Below are positions 60,693 through 64,000 of a stretch of 64,000 nucleotides of DNA, in pieces; positions within the stretch are counted from its first letter, which is position 1; each line of letters begins with the position of its first letter. A program made the translations under genes and the position numbers. A model generated the notes under the pieces. That model searched no databases. It was not told the DNA's origin and was given only the letters and a program-made list of their open reading frames with translations. Origin of the DNA: Echinometra lucunter (Eukaryota; Echinodermata; Echinoidea; Camarodonta; Echinometridae); assembly GCA_029962745.1 (NCBI GenBank), contig CM057162.1, positions 12,061,874-12,125,873 on the forward strand. The letters run 5' to 3'.

Positions 60693-60886
60693 TTTATTTT
60701 TTTTCATTATCAGATGGAACAGAATGTGTTAGGAAATGAACAAAGAAAAATGAACAAAAAACCTACAATAGGCATGATAGGTTCAGTACTGATCTTAGCA
60801 TTACAATTTTTGCATTGATAAAATATATCATTCGATCATATTTCTAATCAATAATACTTTAACGTCACCGGTACTTTCTCCCGTTA

Positions 60887-61125
60887 CACTCTTGAAAATT
60901 CCGAGTCAAACTTCTCCCGGAAAGTAGTCCGTTGGGGCCACACTCCATTCTGGGTCAAAATGACCCAGATCACATTAAAACATGACCCGGAATAAGGTCA
61001 AATGTGACGCGGAAGCAAGTCTTCGCGACCCTATTCCGGGTCATTATTTGACCTGGAACATGGGAATGGAGTGTGGCACCGACGGACTCTTTTCCGGGTC
61101 AATCTGACTCGGAATTTTGAAGAGT
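60887..61125. mobile_element. Foldback MITE, CACTCTT family, copy 2
   Basis: 239 bp, CACTCTTGAAAATTCCGAGT to ACTCGGAATTTTGAAGAGTG, flanked by TA on both sides. Long arms built of GGGTCA/TGACCC words match copy 1 at 47564-47793, including GTCCGTTGGGGCCACACTCC. The TA target and end structure fit Tc1/mariner-type MITEs. Confidence 0.92.
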
Positions 61126-61370
61126 GTATGACAAAAACTCTCGTTCGTTCATAGTTTTAGAATAATTATGAAGAACTCGGGAATTAAAGCTCTTTGTGTC
61201 TTAAGCAGAAACAACTGGAGGGCCCTCTTGTGAACATGGTAAAGTAATTGTGACTGATTAAAACTTCTTCCACTGTGGCAAAACACTCGTTCGTCTGCAG
61301 TTTTATAGAATCATGAAGATATCGCGATTAAATTGTTTCTAAATCGTCTTCTTGGCACGCCAAGAAGGAG

Positions 61371-61510
61371 GTGCCGTGGTCAAGTGGTCTAAGGCACTTG
61401 ACTAGAGATGCGAGGATCGCGGTTCGATCCCCGGCACGGCATTTATGCCCTTGGGCAAGGCATTTTATCTATATTGCTCTTTTATCGTATATGAAATAAA
61501 TGGAATTGCT
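61371..61510 (+). mobile_element. tRNA-derived SINE
   Basis: The head (61371-61441) starts GTGCCGTGGTCAAGTGGTCT (A-box region) and contains the B-box GGTTCGATCCC (61421-61431). TGCCGTG and CACGGCA would pair as an acceptor stem, but the T-arm stem is poor and no CCA-proximal discriminator is conserved, so it is not a working tRNA. It is followed by ATGCCCTTGGGCAAGGCATT, a box shared by many marine SINEs, and an ATGAAATAAATGG tail. Confidence 0.8.
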
Positions 61511-61667
61511 ATATTCATTATTGATACCAACGTGTGCACGTGTTAAAAAAAAAAAGAATAGCAAGTTACAAGCTCAGCTCTTCGCGTATTTTGCAGAAAA
61601 AAACTGGAAGGCCCTCTTGTGAAAGTATGACCTCCCGAGTTCATTTTTTCCCCCTCCCCCCCCCCCT

Positions 61668-61674
<7 letters not shown>

Positions 61675-61705
<31 letters not shown>

Positions 61706-61770
61706 AGGGCGTGTGGCTGGTATGGGAGCAAGAAACGGTGTGGGGGGGGGGGGTGGGGAGGGGAGGCGGT
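61675..61770. repeat. Poly-T, poly-C and poly-G cluster
   Basis: C runs (61651-61667), ~29 T (61672-61700) and G runs (61741-61769). Further poly-G at 61871-61882 and poly-C at 61996-62007. 61800-62435 holds nothing coding. Confidence 0.9.
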
Positions 61771-62435
61771 GGCAAAGGGGAACGGGGTCATTAATTATAC
61801 TTACCATGTAATCATTATACTTACCACGTAAAATACTTTTTACCTTCAACTGCCTTCAATAATTATTCTTGGGGGGGGGGGGGAATCGATTTTGCTTGTT
61901 TGGCTGGTCAGAGATTTGTAGGTGTTAAATCAACCCAGAAAAATAATCTTTATAGGGGAGGGGGCATGGGGGCGGTATTGGACATTGGACCCCTGCCCCC
62001 CCCCCCAAATTTGCGGTGCAATATGGTGACTTTTCATCACGTAGTAATATCATCATATCGGAAATGAATATGATGAGGTATTTCGACAGCAGTTTAAACA
62101 AAACAATATCTGGGGTGAAATGGGAATGATTATTCCCTTTTCAATTATTAATGTTTGGTAAGCGATGTAAAACAGCATAGCTTTGGGTTTTGACATGATT
62201 ATTAAAAGCAAACAGTTGAAACTGTTTCAGTACACAGACACATCAAAGTTCAAATATGTTTGATTTGTTCTTGTCTGGATGTTATTAATGAAATCTTAAT
62301 TGCTTCTTTAACTTCTTTTGAATGATAAAAATCAATGAGCAATAATCACATGATCCAATGTCACCAGATGTTGGATGATGTCGCAGAGGAAAAAGTCTTT
62401 TACATGCATGACATGGAAAGTATAATGACCCCGTC

Positions 62436-62450
62436 CCCTATATATATATA
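62436..62450 (+). promoter_or_regulatory. Putative TATA element for the second gene
   Basis: CTATATATATATATC lies about 430 bp upstream of the signal-peptide exon. A start about 30 bases downstream (near 62475, GGGGCTGTGCAC) followed by a GTAAGT donor at 62657 and an acceptor just before 62876 would give a two-exon leader. The TA run could equally be a simple repeat. Confidence 0.3.
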
Positions 62451-62474
62451 TCATGATTATAAGGGGCTGTGCAC

Positions 62475-62656
62475 TGAGGATGGTCACAATGAGATGTAGA
62501 CGTCATTCATAGTTTGATCCAAATAAGCGCCAGTTAAAACAAAATTTGTTGAAGCCGAAAGACGATAACTTGGACGAGGGAGAAGATTTTCGAGCTAATT
62601 ATCCCCTGGAATATTTTAGTTTGGAAACTAGCTTGCTATAAAGCACAACATTCAAT
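62475..62656 (+). other. Possible 5' UTR exon of the second gene
   Basis: The exon would end at a perfect GTAAGT donor (62657-62662); acceptor candidates are TTTCTTTTAG ending at 62738 and CGTTATGCAG ending at 62875. It has no long ORF, consistent with a leader exon. Support is only the splice motifs and position. Confidence 0.3.
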
Positions 62657-62875
62657 GTAAGTGCCAATTATTCATTCATTGAATTTAATCACAGAAAATG
62701 CATGAATGAATCATATTTTCATCTTTTGTTTCTTTTAGAGGTAAAATTCTCAAGTCACCGACACATTCAATTTTAGGCAAATGTTCCTTGTTTTAAGATG
62801 GATATCGTAAAACAGAGCATTCGCCTTTATTGACTCTTACGTTCTCCCAATCTTTTCTTTGCTCCCGTTATGCAG

Positions 62876-62954
62876 ATGGCAATACTAGTACTTCGAAATA
62901 CGAAGGTTTTATCAATTCTCTTCTCAGTATGCTTGTTACTCTCAACCACACACG
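62876..62954 (+). CDS. Signal-peptide exon of a second, divergent gene
   Basis: ATG at 62876 directly follows a pyrimidine-rich TATGCAG acceptor-like sequence, and an earlier in-frame ATG lies at 62870. The reading MAILVLRNTKVLSILFSVCL then LLSTTHG is a classical signal peptide: basic n-region, hydrophobic core, small residues at the end. The exon ends at a perfect GTGAGT donor (62955) after 26 codons plus one base, phase 1, the usual arrangement for secreted or membrane proteins with Ig, EGF or similar modules. No following exon is recognisable before 64000, so the family cannot be named. The hydrophobic profile plus donor phase make a chance ORF less likely, but this remains a prediction. 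Confidence 0.55.
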
Positions 62955-62956
62955 GT

Positions 62957-63589
62957 GAGTATTTTTTAAAAGTTTCGTTTCGAGTGCCCGAACCCCCCCC
63001 CCCCCCCACCACCACCACCCTTCCATGTTCGTCACTAAACTATTCTGAAAGAAATTAGTGTCCCATAAAATTTGCTTTAATACATGTATGCTCACAAATT
63101 TCCTAAAAGTTTTGACAAGAGCATTAAACATCAAAAAGTTAAAACATATAAGTTTCCAACAAGCTTAAACATCAGATTTTAAATAATTCTCCGGATTCAT
63201 CCCACTTCATTCTTACATTGAAAAATGAAAAGAGGCTTTCAACTTTTCGTGATGTTCAGAGAGCCTATTAAAAACCACTAGTTGCCAACAGAAAATTTTG
63301 TGTTCGAGCGTCAACCTGCCCTTCCTCCCGCCGCTAGCGACGCAGGTAAATCCAAACAACCTCCAGAGTTTCAGCAACGGGGATGTTGTCGAGAATAATT
63401 TGCGGAATCAAAGTCAGTCAGGTCCTGTTTGGCGTATATTATAATACAATGAGGTAGCGGTGTACTATAGTACGCCGCTACCTCTCCGCGAAGTGCGGAA
63501 CTTTAAGAAAGATGGAGAAATCAGAGAGGGTGAGACAGACCCCCTATGTTGTATTTATTCATTTATTTTTTTTAAATTTATTTATTCAT

Positions 63590-63620
<31 letters not shown>

Positions 63621-63890
63621 TTCATTCATTTGTATATTTATTCATTCATTTGTTTATTCATCTATTAAAAATATTTTCAAAATATTCATTTATTAATCCG
63701 TTATATGTGTCTGTTTTTGGTAGATCTCGTTGGTGATTGTGTAAGAGGGGTTCAACAAAGCTTCGTGCCCCAGTTGCATTAACGAGATCGCCAGTAGACC
63801 GAATAATAACAAAAATACATTGCCTGGAGATTTAATCGTTTTGGGACTGGTCTAGCCGTCCAGCGGTGTGACTGGAACGTATCAATATTG
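62957..63890. other. Intron of the second gene, no further exon seen
   Basis: Poly-C then CCACCA repeats (62992-63018), a unique segment (63280-63480), and an (ATTT/ATTC)n array (63555-63690). No splice-bounded exon in a compatible phase was recognised. Confidence 0.45.
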
Positions 63891-64000
63891 TGGAGGTGCC
63901 GTGGTGTAGTGGTTCATTCAGTTGACTCTCAATCCTAGGGTTGAGGGTTCAAATCCCAGCCCGTTACTAACGTCTTTGGGCAAGACATAAATCCACATTT
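63891..64000 (+). mobile_element. tRNA-derived SINE, cut by window end
   Basis: GGAGGTGCCGTGGTGTAGTG carries a good A-box (TGGTGTAGTGG), and GGTTCAAATCC (63946-63956) is a consensus B-box. Then CTTTGGGCAAGACATAAATC matches the box following the SINE head at 61371. Both share the GGAGGTGCCGTGG start. Confidence 0.8.

Noticed and set aside
61371..61441. Functional tRNA gene
   Set aside because: A- and B-box and acceptor pairing are present, but the T-arm is mispaired and the sequence continues into a SINE body and tail.

Overview
This is eukaryotic genomic DNA. It is AT-rich, intron-dominated and packed with microsatellites, foldback transposons and tRNA-derived SINEs. The repeat style (very frequent TACATGTA motifs, poly-C/poly-G runs, (TC)n and (ATT)n tracts, a SINE with the TTGGGCAAG box) together with a chordate/echinoderm-like Ig-family protein suggests a marine invertebrate deuterostome, most likely an echinoderm such as a sea urchin. 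Species-level assignment is inference.

One gene dominates the window. On the minus strand, seven coding exons read 5'->3' from high to low coordinates: signal peptide 56813-56885, Ig1 19328-19666, Ig2 11353-11622, Ig3 4912-5199, Ig4a 3238-3388, Ig4b 1283-1416 and Ig5a 493-611. Splice phases match at every junction and give 458 uninterrupted codons. The Ig domains match, in order, Ig1 to Ig5 of the IGSF9/turtle family, a neuronal cell-adhesion immunoglobulin superfamily. The gene leaves the window at its low-coordinate end in the middle of Ig5; the rest of Ig5, the fibronectin III repeats, the membrane segment and the cytoplasmic tail would lie outside. Intron 1 is 37,146 bp. A TATA-box promoter lies near 57173-57180 and short upstream ORFs precede the start codon.

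A second gene probably starts on the plus strand near 62475. A signal-peptide exon (62876-62954) ends in a phase-1 GTGAGT donor, and its remaining exons are not visible. The two genes are head to head, about 5.3 kb apart.

The introns hold several recognisable non-coding families: (i) four copies of a ~187-bp hAT-type MITE with CAGGG ends and 8-bp target duplications; (ii) foldback MITEs with CACTCTT ends and TA flanks; (iii) TTAA-flanked piggyBac-like MITEs; (iv) foldback elements beginning CAGGG...CATAAA; (v) LINE 3' tails; (vi) two tRNA-derived SINEs at the far end; (vii) tandem duplications and long simple repeats. Several high-complexity, repeat-poor islands in the introns are candidate cis-regulatory modules. 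I found no CRISPR arrays, rRNA genes, functional tRNA genes or prokaryotic-type genes.
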